Origin: an uncultured Lachnospiraceae bacterium
Lineage (GTDB): Bacteria > Bacillota > Clostridia > Lachnospirales > Lachnospiraceae
DNA length: 64,000 nucleotides
Direction of reading: 5' to 3'
NCBI GenBank assembly: GCA_910587045.1
Contig: CAJULG010000001.1
Location: forward strand, 188,116-252,115
The notes under the pieces were generated by a model. It made no database searches, was not told where the DNA came from, and saw only the letters and a list, made by a program, of their open reading frames with translations. A program made the position numbers and the translations under genes. Shown here in pieces: positions 15,518-24,165 of this stretch. The first letter of the stretch is position 1; every line of letters begins with the position of its first letter.

Positions 15518-16729
15518 TTAATTCTTATCATTAGCTGCTGCAACACCCGGCAGTTCCTTACCCTCTAAAAATTCAAGGGAAGCGCCGCCACCGGTAGAGA
15601 TATGGGTCATCTTGTCTCCAAAACCTAACTGATTGACTGCTGCTGCAGAATCTCCACCGCCGATGATGGTCGTTGCATCCGTCTCTGCCAGTGCCTTTGC
15701 TACTGCAATGGTACCTGCTGCTAAAGTCGGATTCTCAAATACGCCCATTGGCCCGTTCCAGACAACCGTCTTTGCTGACTTTACAGCATCTGCAAACAAT
15801 TCAGCAGTCTTTGTACCGATATCCAGTCCTTCCATATCTGACGGGATCGCATCGGAAGAAACAACGGAAACCTCAACCGGTCCGTCGATCGGATTCGGGA
15901 AATCTGAGGCAATCGTCGTATCAACCGGAAGCAGAAGCTTTTTGCCTAATTTCTCTGCCTTATCGATCATTTCCTTACAGTAATCCAGCTTGGAATCGTC
16001 TACCAGGGATTTACCAACCTCTTTGCCCTGTGCCTTCAGGAAGGTATATGCCATACCGCCGCCAATGATGAGAGTATCACACTTCTCTAACAGGTTGGAG
16101 ATTACATTCAGCTTATCTGCAACCTTTGCACCGCCCAGGATCGCAACAAACGGACGAACCGGATTCTCAACTGCATTGCCTAAAAAGTCGATCTCCTTCT
16201 GCATTAAGTAACCAACCACTGCGGTATCGACCAATGCGCTTACACCAACATTGGAGCAATGTGCCCGGTGAGCGGTACCAAAGGCATCGTTTACAAATAC
16301 ATCGCAAAGGCTTGCCAGATCCTTGCTAAAGGCCTCTCCGTTCTTGGTCTCCTCCGGACGGAACCGGGTGTTTTCCAGCAGGACGATCTCACCATCCTTC
16401 ATAGCATCTACTGCTGCTCTGGCGTTCGGTCCTACCACCTCCGGATCAGCAGCAAACTTTACTTCCTGTCCCAATAACTCAGATAGACGGGCCGCAACCG
16501 GTGCAAGGGTCTTTGTGGCCTTATCCTCTTCAGTCTTTACCTTGCCTAAATGTGAACAGAGAATGATCTTTCCCCCGTCAGCAACCAGCTTCTTGATCGT
16601 CGGAAGTGCAGCGACCAGACGGTTCTCATCGGTAATCTTGCCATCCTTTAACGGTACGTTGAAATCACAACGAACCAGTACCTTCTTCCCCTTTACGTTA
16701 ATATCGTCTACAGATTTCTTATTCAGCAT
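15518..16729 (-). CDS. pgk: Phosphoglycerate kinase
   Basis: It transfers phosphate from 1,3-bisphosphoglycerate to ADP. The protein has 403 residues. The N-domain substrate loop is RCDFNVPLKDG, followed by ENTRFRPEE. The C-domain nucleotide site carries GGAKVADK, NGPMGVFE and the GGGDSAAAV loop. I choose the ATG at 16729 because AAAGGAG lies 7 bases away; the ATG two codons earlier is only one base from the SD. A terminator separates it from gap, so partial read-through or a local promoter must supply expression. Confidence 0.98.
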   Translation of the reverse strand: MLNKKSVDDINVKGKKVLVRCDFNVPLKDGKITDENRLVAALPTIKKLVADGGKIILCSHLGKVKTEEDKATKTLAPVAARLSELLGQEVKFAADPEVVGPNARAAVDAMKDGEIVLLENTRFRPEETKNGEAFSKDLASLCDVFVNDAFGTAHRAHCSNVGVSALVDTAVVGYLMQKEIDFLGNAVENPVRPFVAILGGAKVADKLNVISNLLEKCDTLIIGGGMAYTFLKAQGKEVGKSLVDDSKLDYCKEMIDKAEKLGKKLLLPVDTTIASDFPNPIDGPVEVSVVSSDAIPSDMEGLDIGTKTAELFADAVKSAKTVVWNGPMGVFENPTLAAGTIAVAKALAETDATTIIGGGDSAAAVNQLGFGDKMTHISTGGGASLEFLEGKELPGVAAANDKN

Positions 16730-16756
16730 ATCCATGCTCCTTTCATTTCTTAATAT

Positions 16757-16786
16757 AAAAAGGTCCGGTCCACAAAGACCGGACCC
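16757..16786 (-). terminator. Intrinsic terminator after gap
   Basis: The perfect 9-bp GC-rich stem GGTCCGGTC / GACCGGACC (16785-16777 with 16770-16762) is followed on the minus strand by TTTTTATATT. Confidence 0.85.
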
Positions 16787-16815
16787 TTAAGGTCAATTAT
16801 AATTCCATATTATAA

Positions 16816-17838
16816 TTATGCTAATTCAGCGAAATACTTAATGGTACGAACCATCTGGCTGGTATAAGAATTCTCATTGTCATACCATGAAACAACCTGT
16901 ACCTCGTATAAATCATCTGCGATCTGAGCAACCATAGTCTGGGTTGCATCAAATAAAGAACCATACCGCATTCCTACGATATCAGAAGATACGATCTCTT
17001 CCTCATTATAACCGAAGGACTCAGAAGCAGCAGCCTTCATTGCAGCATTGATAGCATCCTTGGTCACGCCTGCCTTCTTAACGACTGCAGTTAAGATTGT
17101 GGTAGAACCTGTCGGAACCGGTACACGCTGTGCAGAACCGATCAGTTTACCATTTAACTCCGGAATTACAAGGCCGATCGCCTTGGCAGCACCGGTAGAG
17201 TTCGGTACGATATTAACAGCAGCAGCACGTGCTCTTCTGAAATCTCCCTTTCTGTGAGGTCCGTCCAATACCATCTGATCACCGGTATATGCATGAATGG
17301 TAGCCATGATACCAGACTGGATCGGTGCATAATCATTCAATGCCTTTGCCATCGGTGCCAGGCAGTTGGTGGTGCAGGATGCAGCAGAAATGATCTTGTC
17401 ATCTGCAGTTAAGGTATTCTCATTTACGCTGAATACGATGGTCTTTAAGTCATTACCGGCCGGAGCAGAGATAACAACCTTCTTAGCGCCTGCATCGATA
17501 TGAGCCTGAGACTTAGCCTTTGATACATAGAAGCCGGTACACTCCAGTACAACGTCTACGTCCAGCTCGCCCCAAGGAAGCTCAGCAGCATTAGCCATTG
17601 CATAAATCTTCAGTGTCTTGCCGCATACAGTAATGGTGCCGGCCTCATCATCTGCTGAAACCTGATCTGCATACTGATACTTGCCCTGTGAAGAATCATA
17701 CTTTAATAAGTGTGCTAACATTGAAGGCTTTGTCAGGTCGTTGATCGCAACAACCTCATATCCTTCTGCATCAAACATCTGTCTGAATGCAAGACGGCCA
17801 ATACGTCCGAATCCATTGATTGCAACTTTTACTGCCAT
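16816..17838 (-). CDS. gap: Glyceraldehyde-3-phosphate dehydrogenase
   Basis: It oxidises and phosphorylates glyceraldehyde 3-phosphate using NAD+. The 340-residue length is normal. The NAD-binding motif GFGRIGR is near the N-terminus. The catalytic Cys is in SAASCTTNCLAPMAK, followed by HAYTGDQMVLDGPH and the C-terminal SWYDNENSYTSQ. The start at 17838 follows CAGGAGGAATTTTAAA. A nearly ideal promoter (17925-17953) and a strong terminator bracket it, consistent with a highly expressed, largely monocistronic gene. Confidence 0.98.
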   Translation of the reverse strand: MAVKVAINGFGRIGRLAFRQMFDAEGYEVVAINDLTKPSMLAHLLKYDSSQGKYQYADQVSADDEAGTITVCGKTLKIYAMANAAELPWGELDVDVVLECTGFYVSKAKSQAHIDAGAKKVVISAPAGNDLKTIVFSVNENTLTADDKIISAASCTTNCLAPMAKALNDYAPIQSGIMATIHAYTGDQMVLDGPHRKGDFRRARAAAVNIVPNSTGAAKAIGLVIPELNGKLIGSAQRVPVPTGSTTILTAVVKKAGVTKDAINAAMKAAASESFGYNEEEIVSSDIVGMRYGSLFDATQTMVAQIADDLYEVQVVSWYDNENSYTSQMVRTIKYFAELA

Positions 17839-17924
17839 TTTAAAATTCCTCCTGTAAAGTGAATATTATTTTTTATAATACACCGCCATTCGACGGTTAT
17901 TAATCTATGAAAATTACACTAATA

Positions 17925-17953
17925 ATAATACAGGCTTTATCCAAAAATTTCAA
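17925..17953 (-). promoter_or_regulatory. Sigma-A promoter of gap
   Basis: On the minus strand TTGAAA (17953-17948), exactly 17 bases, then TATTAT (17930-17925). The leader would be about 80 bases. Confidence 0.7.
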
Positions 17954-18018
17954 GTCCATTTTAAAGAAAGATGGAAAAAGCCGGATTCCTACAAAGCCTA
18001 TTTTACCCGTTTTTCTAT

Positions 18019-18047
18019 TTGCTATTACATATTTTTGAAGGTATAAT
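18019..18047 (+). promoter_or_regulatory. Sigma-A promoter of the PHP phosphatase gene
   Basis: TTGCTA (18019-18024), 17 bases, TATAAT (18042-18047), about 75 bases before the start at 18126. It is divergent from the gap promoter. Confidence 0.65.
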
Positions 18048-18125
18048 GATATCTGACCTGACACTGAATAGAAAGAATTACAATGTGGGGTTATCGTATG
18101 ATCAAATCATTAAGGAGGAATTTTT

Positions 18126-18944
18126 ATGATTCTTGCAGACTGCCACGTCCATTCCGAATTTTCCAGTGATTCTGATGCTCCGGTTGTAAAAATGCTGGAA
18201 CAGGCAGTCCATCTCGGTATGCCTTATTTTTATCTGACCGATCATCATGATATTGATTTTCCCGTTGATGCTGCCGGCGGACTGGATTTTCAGTTAGATA
18301 CGCCGGCATATCTGTCAAGGCTGTCAGCACTGCGGGAACAGTACGCCGGTCAGGTCGAGATACGGACCGGCGTAGAGCTTGGCTTAATGAAGAATATTCA
18401 GGAGAAGCTTCAGGCCTATGTCCGGGAGTTTCCGTTTGATTTTATTATCGGCTCCTCCCATTTAGTCCGGGGCATGGATCCTTACTATCCTGCATACTTT
18501 GAGGGGCGCAGCCAGAAGGATGCCTATCGGGAATACTTCTATTCCATATATGAAAATATACAGGTTTTTCAGGATTATGATGTATATGGACATTTGGATT
18601 ATGTGGTCCGCTATGGACCAACCCGGAATGCAGACTGGGATTTTTCAGACTATGCAGACCTTTTTGAAGAGATTCTTTCCATCCTGATCCATCAGGGAAA
18701 GGGAATTGAGATCAACACGGCCGGACTCTATAAGGGACTGGGCTATCCACATCCGCACCGGGATATTCTGTCCATGTACCGGAGGCTGGGCGGGGAGATC
18801 ATTACCATTGGCAGTGATGCCCATACCCCCGAATACCTGGGTTATGGCTTTCAAAATGCGGAGGAACTGCTGCGTTCCTGTGGTTTTTCCTATTATACGC
18901 TTTTTAAGGACCGGAAACCGGAATTCATCCCACTGGACAAATGA
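18126..18944 (+). CDS. PHP-family histidinol-phosphatase (HisJ/HisK type)
   Basis: The 272-residue protein is a PHP phosphoesterase. Metal ligands are visible in DCHVHSEFSSDS at the N-terminus, LTDHHDID, ELGLM, GSSHLV, YGHLDYV and GSDAHTP. This pattern and length match HisJ/HisK histidinol-phosphatases, which hydrolyse L-histidinol phosphate to histidinol. The hisB at 48194-48784 in this window has only the dehydratase domain, so a separate phosphatase such as this one is needed. That assignment is inferred, and other PHP substrates are possible. It starts after AAGGAGGAATTTTT and ends 17 bases from the convergent cysteine desulfurase. Confidence 0.85.
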   Translation: MILADCHVHSEFSSDSDAPVVKMLEQAVHLGMPYFYLTDHHDIDFPVDAAGGLDFQLDTPAYLSRLSALREQYAGQVEIRTGVELGLMKNIQEKLQAYVREFPFDFIIGSSHLVRGMDPYYPAYFEGRSQKDAYREYFYSIYENIQVFQDYDVYGHLDYVVRYGPTRNADWDFSDYADLFEEILSILIHQGKGIEINTAGLYKGLGYPHPHRDILSMYRRLGGEIITIGSDAHTPEYLGYGFQNAEELLRSCGFSYYTLFKDRKPEFIPLDK

Positions 18945-18961
18945 TCCGTTTCCTGTCACAG

Positions 18962-20173
18962 CTATTCCTGCTTTTCTTCCAGTCCGTTTTCCTTACTCTG
19001 CTCCTGATTCAAAAAATCTTCATACTCCGGAGATTCCTTCCGCAGCTCTGCCACCTTTGCCTTTAGCACAGTGACCACCCGGTTCATTTCCTCCATGGTG
19101 TTTTCTTCTCCGATCGTCAACCGCAGCACCCCATTCTTATATTCTTTTGGTACCCGGATTGCTTCTATGACATGCGACGGGGCGGCGGAACCGGAATTGC
19201 AGGCAGACCCGCCGGAAGCACAGATCTGCTCCATATCAAGAAGGATCAGCAGAGATTCACTGTTAACAAATCGAAATGCAACGTTTACATTGTTCGGCAG
19301 CCGGAACCATTGATGTCCATTGACTCTGGTATATGGTATCTCCTTCGTAATCCTTGTAATCAGGTAATCCCGCATCCTGGTTTCTTTCACTCTTCTTGTC
19401 TCCATCGTCTTTGCCGCCAGCTCCAATGCTTTTCCCATGCCAATAATGCCCGGTACATTCTCTGTTCCAGCCCGCAGTCCCCTCTCCTGACCACCGCCTT
19501 CCAATAAATTCTGCAATGGCAGTCCTTTTCTCACATACAGAAAACCTACTCCCTTCGGTCCCCGGAACTTGTGAGCGCTGGCACTTAACAAATCTATCTG
19601 CTGCCGCTCCACATCGATTGGAATCTGTCCGCAGGCCTGGACTGCGTCTGTATGAAACGGAATGTGAAGCTTATGGGCAATCTCCCCGATCTCTGCTACA
19701 GGCTGAACCGTACCGATCTCATTATTTGCAAACATGATGGAAATAAGCGTTGTATTTCTCCGGATCTGTCTCTTCAGGTCTTCTATATGAATCCTTCCTC
19801 TCCCATCCACCGGCAGATAAGTAACGGCATAACCGGACTGCTGCAGTCGTTTACAGGTATGGCCGATCGCATGATGCTCAATGGTTGAAGTAATGATATG
19901 TCCGCCCCTTCTTCCCTTTCGTCCTGCCAGGGCTGTCAATGCCCAGTTATCCGCTTCCGTACCACCGGATGTGAAATAAATTTCTTCCGGCTGTGCGCCA
20001 ATAAAAGAAGCGATCTGCTCCCGGACTGCCTCTATCCGCTTCCGAACCTCCTGACTTGGCTGATACACACTGGAGGGATTATAAAACTCCTTCACAAAAT
20101 ATGGCTTCATCGCATCTACTACCTCTGGCAGAACCGAGGTGGTAGCAGCATGATCCAGATAAATTCCAGCCAT
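18962..20173 (-). CDS. Cysteine desulfurase (NifS/IscS family)
   Basis: This PLP enzyme takes sulfur from cysteine for Fe-S clusters or thiolated tRNA, 403 residues. It opens with YLDHAATT. The PLP Lys is in SASAHKFRGPKG, and HTDAVQACGQ is the usual cofactor block. The persulfide-forming Cys is in ASGGSACNSGS near residue 330. RAGTENV is also typical. No IscU scaffold, IscR regulator or thiI gene is beside it, so the pathway served cannot be told from context. The C-terminal tail (about 20 residues rich in Glu, Lys and Gln) extends beyond the usual fold. The start at 20173 follows ATAGGAGTTGATAGAAA. Confidence 0.94.
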   Translation of the reverse strand: MAGIYLDHAATTSVLPEVVDAMKPYFVKEFYNPSSVYQPSQEVRKRIEAVREQIASFIGAQPEEIYFTSGGTEADNWALTALAGRKGRRGGHIITSTIEHHAIGHTCKRLQQSGYAVTYLPVDGRGRIHIEDLKRQIRRNTTLISIMFANNEIGTVQPVAEIGEIAHKLHIPFHTDAVQACGQIPIDVERQQIDLLSASAHKFRGPKGVGFLYVRKGLPLQNLLEGGGQERGLRAGTENVPGIIGMGKALELAAKTMETRRVKETRMRDYLITRITKEIPYTRVNGHQWFRLPNNVNVAFRFVNSESLLILLDMEQICASGGSACNSGSAAPSHVIEAIRVPKEYKNGVLRLTIGEENTMEEMNRVVTVLKAKVAELRKESPEYEDFLNQEQSKENGLEEKQE

Positions 20174-20257
20174 TTTCTATCAACTCCTATCCTGATTTTG
20201 TCATGATTTATTTTTCGACCCATATAATGATAACTAAGAACCATATGAGGCTGTTCT

Positions 20258-21592
20258 ATGACATCTTCCACAAAGAACTCCATTATTAAAGGTACCTTTA
20301 TTCTTACCATTGCGGGAGTTGTCTCCCGTCTTCTCGGGTTCTATAATAGAATATTCCTTACAAACCTGTTCGGTGCCAGAGAGCTGGGAATCTATCAGAT
20401 GATATTTCCGATCTATATGGTAATCTTCAGCTTCTGCTGCCAGGGCATCCAGACTGCACTGACAAGACAGGTAGCACGGCCGGATTTTGATTCTGTGCAA
20501 TCCCGTACCTGTCTGTTACGTAATGCGTTAATCCTGTCCATATCCATGTCCGTGATCTGCAGTCTGACGGTCTTCTTCTTTGCCGACTGGATCAGTTTTC
20601 AGATCCTTCACTCTCAGGAATGCGCAGACTGTCTCCGCATCCTCTCCCTTGCATTTCCATTCGTATCCATCAAGGGCTGTCTTACCGGCTATTATATTGG
20701 AATTCAAAAATCCGGAGTAACTGCCTGGGGCCAGCTGATCGAACAGGTCGCAAAGATCGGCGGTGTCTATCTGCTGGCCACATTCCTGCTGGCCTGTGAG
20801 CCCAGAGCATACTTTGGCGTATATGGTATTGTGATCGGAGAAGTCGTTTCCTGTCTATGGACGGTTCTCTGCTATAAGCACGATAAGAAACGCGAACCCA
20901 GAGGCAATATTTCCTGTCATCCGGGCTCCCTGTACCGGAGAGAACTGATCCGGGACGCCATTCCTCTGACCACCAATCGTCTTTCCCTGACCGCTCTGCA
21001 AAGTCTGGAAGCCATCCTGATCCCTCATATGCTGAATCTATATCTGCAAAATGGTGACCATGCCCTGATCCTGTACGGAACTCTGACCGGAATGGTACTT
21101 CCCTGTATTATGTTTCCCACCACGCTTACCTCCTCCCTGGCAACCATGCTCCTGCCTGCCATCTCATCAGAATATAAGAGTGAGCATCTAAGCTCCCTGC
21201 GGAATATCATACAGAAAAGCATCGGTTTTTGTCTTTTGATCGGAGCCGCTGCCTCGATATTCCTGCTTCTGCTGGGCAGATGGACGGGTAACTTCCTGTT
21301 CGGGAGTGAGACTGCCGGTGAACTGCTGTTCCAGTTCGCCCTGCTCTGTCCCTTTATCTACCTTTCCTCCTGCCTGGCCAGCATCATTAATGGTCTGGGA
21401 AAGGCAGGGATCAACCTGCTCTACTCGATCATCAGTATCGGAATCCGGATCGGATTCATTCTCTGGCTGGTTCCTTCTATCGGGCTGCCCGGCTATATGT
21501 GGGGAATGATGCTCAGCTATCTCCTGCAGACCGGACTGCTGATCTTTACCATTTATCACAGTCTGTACAAGAAAACCTCCATCCGCTGCTAA
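20258..21592 (+). CDS. SpoVB/MurJ-like lipid flippase (polysaccharide biosynthesis family)
   Basis: The 444-residue integral membrane protein has about 12-14 predicted helices of the MOP/MVF superfamily. The N-terminal signature is ILTIAGVVSRLLGFYNRIFLTNLFGARELGIYQ, shown here only as its first element GTFILTIAGVVSRLLGFYNR. This is typical of SpoVB proteins, which act in spore-cortex precursor transport. Other family members flip capsule or teichoic intermediates. The sporulation role is inferred from sequence type and from other sporulation genes in the window. It is divergent from the cysteine desulfurase (84-base gap). An SD-like GAGG precedes the start, and a long inverted repeat follows the stop. 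Confidence 0.85.
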   Translation: MTSSTKNSIIKGTFILTIAGVVSRLLGFYNRIFLTNLFGARELGIYQMIFPIYMVIFSFCCQGIQTALTRQVARPDFDSVQSRTCLLRNALILSISMSVICSLTVFFFADWISFQILHSQECADCLRILSLAFPFVSIKGCLTGYYIGIQKSGVTAWGQLIEQVAKIGGVYLLATFLLACEPRAYFGVYGIVIGEVVSCLWTVLCYKHDKKREPRGNISCHPGSLYRRELIRDAIPLTTNRLSLTALQSLEAILIPHMLNLYLQNGDHALILYGTLTGMVLPCIMFPTTLTSSLATMLLPAISSEYKSEHLSSLRNIIQKSIGFCLLIGAAASIFLLLLGRWTGNFLFGSETAGELLFQFALLCPFIYLSSCLASIINGLGKAGINLLYSIISIGIRIGFILWLVPSIGLPGYMWGMMLSYLLQTGLLIFTIYHSLYKKTSIRC

Positions 21593-21599
21593 ACGTAAA

Positions 21600-21639
21600 A
21601 CGGGTATTCCATAGGCAAAAGACCTTATGGAATACCCGT
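21600..21639. terminator. Bidirectional terminator between convergent genes
   Basis: A perfect 14-bp stem (ACGGGTATTCCATA with its complement at 21626-21639) closes a short loop. It lies 8 bases past the flippase stop and 33 bases past the stop of the convergent GldG-like gene. The minus-strand exit TTTTACGTTT is moderately T-rich. Confidence 0.75.
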
Positions 21640-21671
21640 ACAGCAGTTGTGCTTCTTCTTATTCTTCTTTC

Positions 21672-23273
21672 CTATTCTGATTTTTCTTTATCTGCTTCCG
21701 TTTCCTCTCCGGTATCATCCGGATTCTCTGACACCTTCCTGTCTTCATCATCCGTCTGTTCCTGGACGTCATCCGGTTGCTTCAGATCCTCACTATTACC
21801 GGTTGCTTCAACTGTATCTGTTCCCTTACTGTACTTCCCCTGGGATCGCTTCCTTCGATACACACTTACTACAATACCTGTGATCAGGATCAGGAATGGA
21901 ATTCCAAAGATAGCCATCCCTCCGATCCAAAGTGCTTCATTGGAAGAATACACATTAAAATCAAAGACAACCTCCTTTCCCCGGATGGATATCTTATCCG
22001 TATCCCCTGCCATATAATTCAGACCATTCAGAAAGAAATCGCTGTTATTCCCGGATACCACTTCATCCACATTATCCGCCAGCGTATTCGCAGAGGACAG
22101 GACGATCAGCCGGCTGCCTCCCTCCCGTTCAGAGAGTGCCGCCAGATAAAACGGCCCTACTATATCCTCATCCTCCCTGGACAGATACTGGGAATAAAGA
22201 TTCACCTTGGAATATGCATAATCTGAGGTTGTCAACAATCCTGTTACTGTATTCCGGGAATCCGAATGCAGGGTCAGTCCCTTTGCAACCGGAACGACCA
22301 GGGGAAGACGGGAAGCATAAATCTCATGCGTGATCTTTGTATCCTCTATGATCGGCAAGATATAGGTAGGAGTTGCTGATTCCGATCCGCCGCCATAGAT
22401 CATGGAAACATTCTGTTCCATCACAACCCCCTCTACTATTTCAATCCCATATTCCTGCATGAGGGCGTGCAGATTATCAAGCTCCAGAGCAGCATCCATG
22501 ATATAATATACATTTCCCCCCTGATCCAAATAGGCCCGCAGTTTTTCACAATCCTCCTTTGAGAAATCAGAGACTGGTGCATGGATCACTACGATATCCG
22601 CATCCTCGGGCACACCTTCCACATTTAACAGGGATAAATCCTCCACACTGAAATTGTCCCGGGTAAGTCCGGCCAGGACAGAACCTGAAAGCACAACACT
22701 TCCCTCAGTCTGCGTGGTACTTGTCAGACTAAGCTCACTGTGTCCAATCGTCTGATAAATAACAGTAGTTCTGCCGTCATTCACAGAATTGATAGCTCCC
22801 GTCAGCAATGGTTCCAGCTCATAGGAGGTATTATATGTGTAATCTGCATTCATTACGGTTCGCTGAAAATCATCCGAATTCAGATAAACCTGCTTATCAC
22901 CGCAGACAACAAGTAAACTGTTTTCCTTTACCTCTGCACCGCTGCTGTATTCCGATGCAAAGTCCGGATAGAGCGTAAGATCACGATATAGCAGCTTAAT
23001 ATTCTTGCTTTCCTTCTCATACTGGCGAAGAATCTGCCGGTAATCCACAGGAAGATTTTCCTCGGAATTCAGCACATAGATCGTAATCTCCTGTTCCAGA
23101 CCTTCCAGAATGCTTTTACTCTGTTCGGATATCGAATATACCTTCTTCGGCGTCATATCCCAGGAAATACCAAGCTGACCGATCAAAATATTTCCAATGA
23201 TCGCCAGTGCCAGTATGCCGGTCACGCCCGCTGCGGAGAGAACTCCCAGCTTAAGCTTCTTATTCTGTTTCAT
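21672..23273 (-). CDS. GldG-family ABC transporter auxiliary membrane protein
   Basis: The 533-residue protein has an N-terminal helix (about residues 8-32) and a large extracytoplasmic region of about 390 residues. The family-typical opening SWDMTPKKVYSISEQSKSIL is followed by EQEITIYVL. A second helix lies near residue 455-475 (LWIGGMAIFGIPFLILITG), and the long acidic, disordered tail is cytosolic. This fits the ABC_transp_aux/GldG family, which accompanies ABC-2 type transporters. The family was first studied in gliding Bacteroidetes, but homologues in non-gliding Firmicutes have no settled function. It follows the permease by 16 bases and ends the three-gene unit at a terminator. Confidence 0.88.
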   Translation of the reverse strand: MKQNKKLKLGVLSAAGVTGILALAIIGNILIGQLGISWDMTPKKVYSISEQSKSILEGLEQEITIYVLNSEENLPVDYRQILRQYEKESKNIKLLYRDLTLYPDFASEYSSGAEVKENSLLVVCGDKQVYLNSDDFQRTVMNADYTYNTSYELEPLLTGAINSVNDGRTTVIYQTIGHSELSLTSTTQTEGSVVLSGSVLAGLTRDNFSVEDLSLLNVEGVPEDADIVVIHAPVSDFSKEDCEKLRAYLDQGGNVYYIMDAALELDNLHALMQEYGIEIVEGVVMEQNVSMIYGGGSESATPTYILPIIEDTKITHEIYASRLPLVVPVAKGLTLHSDSRNTVTGLLTTSDYAYSKVNLYSQYLSREDEDIVGPFYLAALSEREGGSRLIVLSSANTLADNVDEVVSGNNSDFFLNGLNYMAGDTDKISIRGKEVVFDFNVYSSNEALWIGGMAIFGIPFLILITGIVVSVYRRKRSQGKYSKGTDTVEATGNSEDLKQPDDVQEQTDDEDRKVSENPDDTGEETEADKEKSE

Positions 23274-23289
23274 TTCTATCCCTCCTTCC

Positions 23290-24165
23290 TTAGCGCCATC
23301 TGCGTTTTGCGATCACCTGGGTCGTCAGGAAGAGGCATACCCCGGTTACGGTTAACAGATACACAATAGAAGAAAGATTCAGCATCCCGTTTAAGAACTC
23401 CTCATACCGCTTTTCAATAGAAAGCCAGTTTAAACAGGTAGTCAGTCCATACATAAACCATTCTTTCTGCCAGAAATACAGACCTGCAGTGATCCCGGCT
23501 CCTGCGAGCAGAGCAACACCGGCAATCCAGAGCTTTCTGGTATCAACATAGAACAGGACAGCCAGGCCGATCACGATCAGCAGACAGAAGATAAGCGTTG
23601 GAACTGTACCGTTTGGAAGAAAGGACACCAGTGAACTGAAAAACAGGATCAGAAAACCGGCAGCGGCACTTACCACAACGGCTATTACCGGCTCTTCCGT
23701 CAGACTGGAGATCAGGGTTCCGATCGCCATAATGCAAAGAGCAAGCAACAGCATTCCAACGTATCCGCTTATGACAGATGCCACAGGCAGGCTGCCCTTA
23801 ACCGCAATGATCACAGGAAAAACAGTGATCAGCGCCAGGCCGATCACAAATACTGTGGCACAGGCAAAATATTTTCCAAGAACGATCTCCCATACGGATA
23901 CCGGTGCAGTCAGCAGAAGCTGATCCGTCCTGTGCTTCTTTTCCTCTGCAAACATGCGCATGGTAAGGATCGGGATCGCAATGGCATAGATAAAGATCAT
24001 ATAATTAAAATTACTCAATACAAAGCTGGCAAAATCATTGTACCCGTAGATGATATTTGCTACAAAGAAAAAAATTCCGGTGATGCAGACAAACAGTGCA
24101 AGATAGATATATACCTGCATCGAGGTAAAATATGCTTTTAATTCCCGTTTTAATATTGCTGTCAT
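23290..24165 (-). CDS. ABC-2 type transporter permease (GldF-like)
   Basis: This 291-residue permease has about seven hydrophobic segments. An early amphipathic start (MTAILKRELKAYFTSMQVYI) and the cytosolic MRMFAEEKKHRTDQLLLTAP motif between helices 2 and 3 are characteristic of ABC-2 permeases. It overlaps the ATPase gene stop by ATGA, so the ATPase, permease and GldG-like protein are translated as one unit. Substrate is unknown. Drug, lipid or polysaccharide export are family possibilities. Confidence 0.9.
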   Translation of the reverse strand: MTAILKRELKAYFTSMQVYIYLALFVCITGIFFFVANIIYGYNDFASFVLSNFNYMIFIYAIAIPILTMRMFAEEKKHRTDQLLLTAPVSVWEIVLGKYFACATVFVIGLALITVFPVIIAVKGSLPVASVISGYVGMLLLALCIMAIGTLISSLTEEPVIAVVVSAAAGFLILFFSSLVSFLPNGTVPTLIFCLLIVIGLAVLFYVDTRKLWIAGVALLAGAGITAGLYFWQKEWFMYGLTTCLNWLSIEKRYEEFLNGMLNLSSIVYLLTVTGVCLFLTTQVIAKRRWR

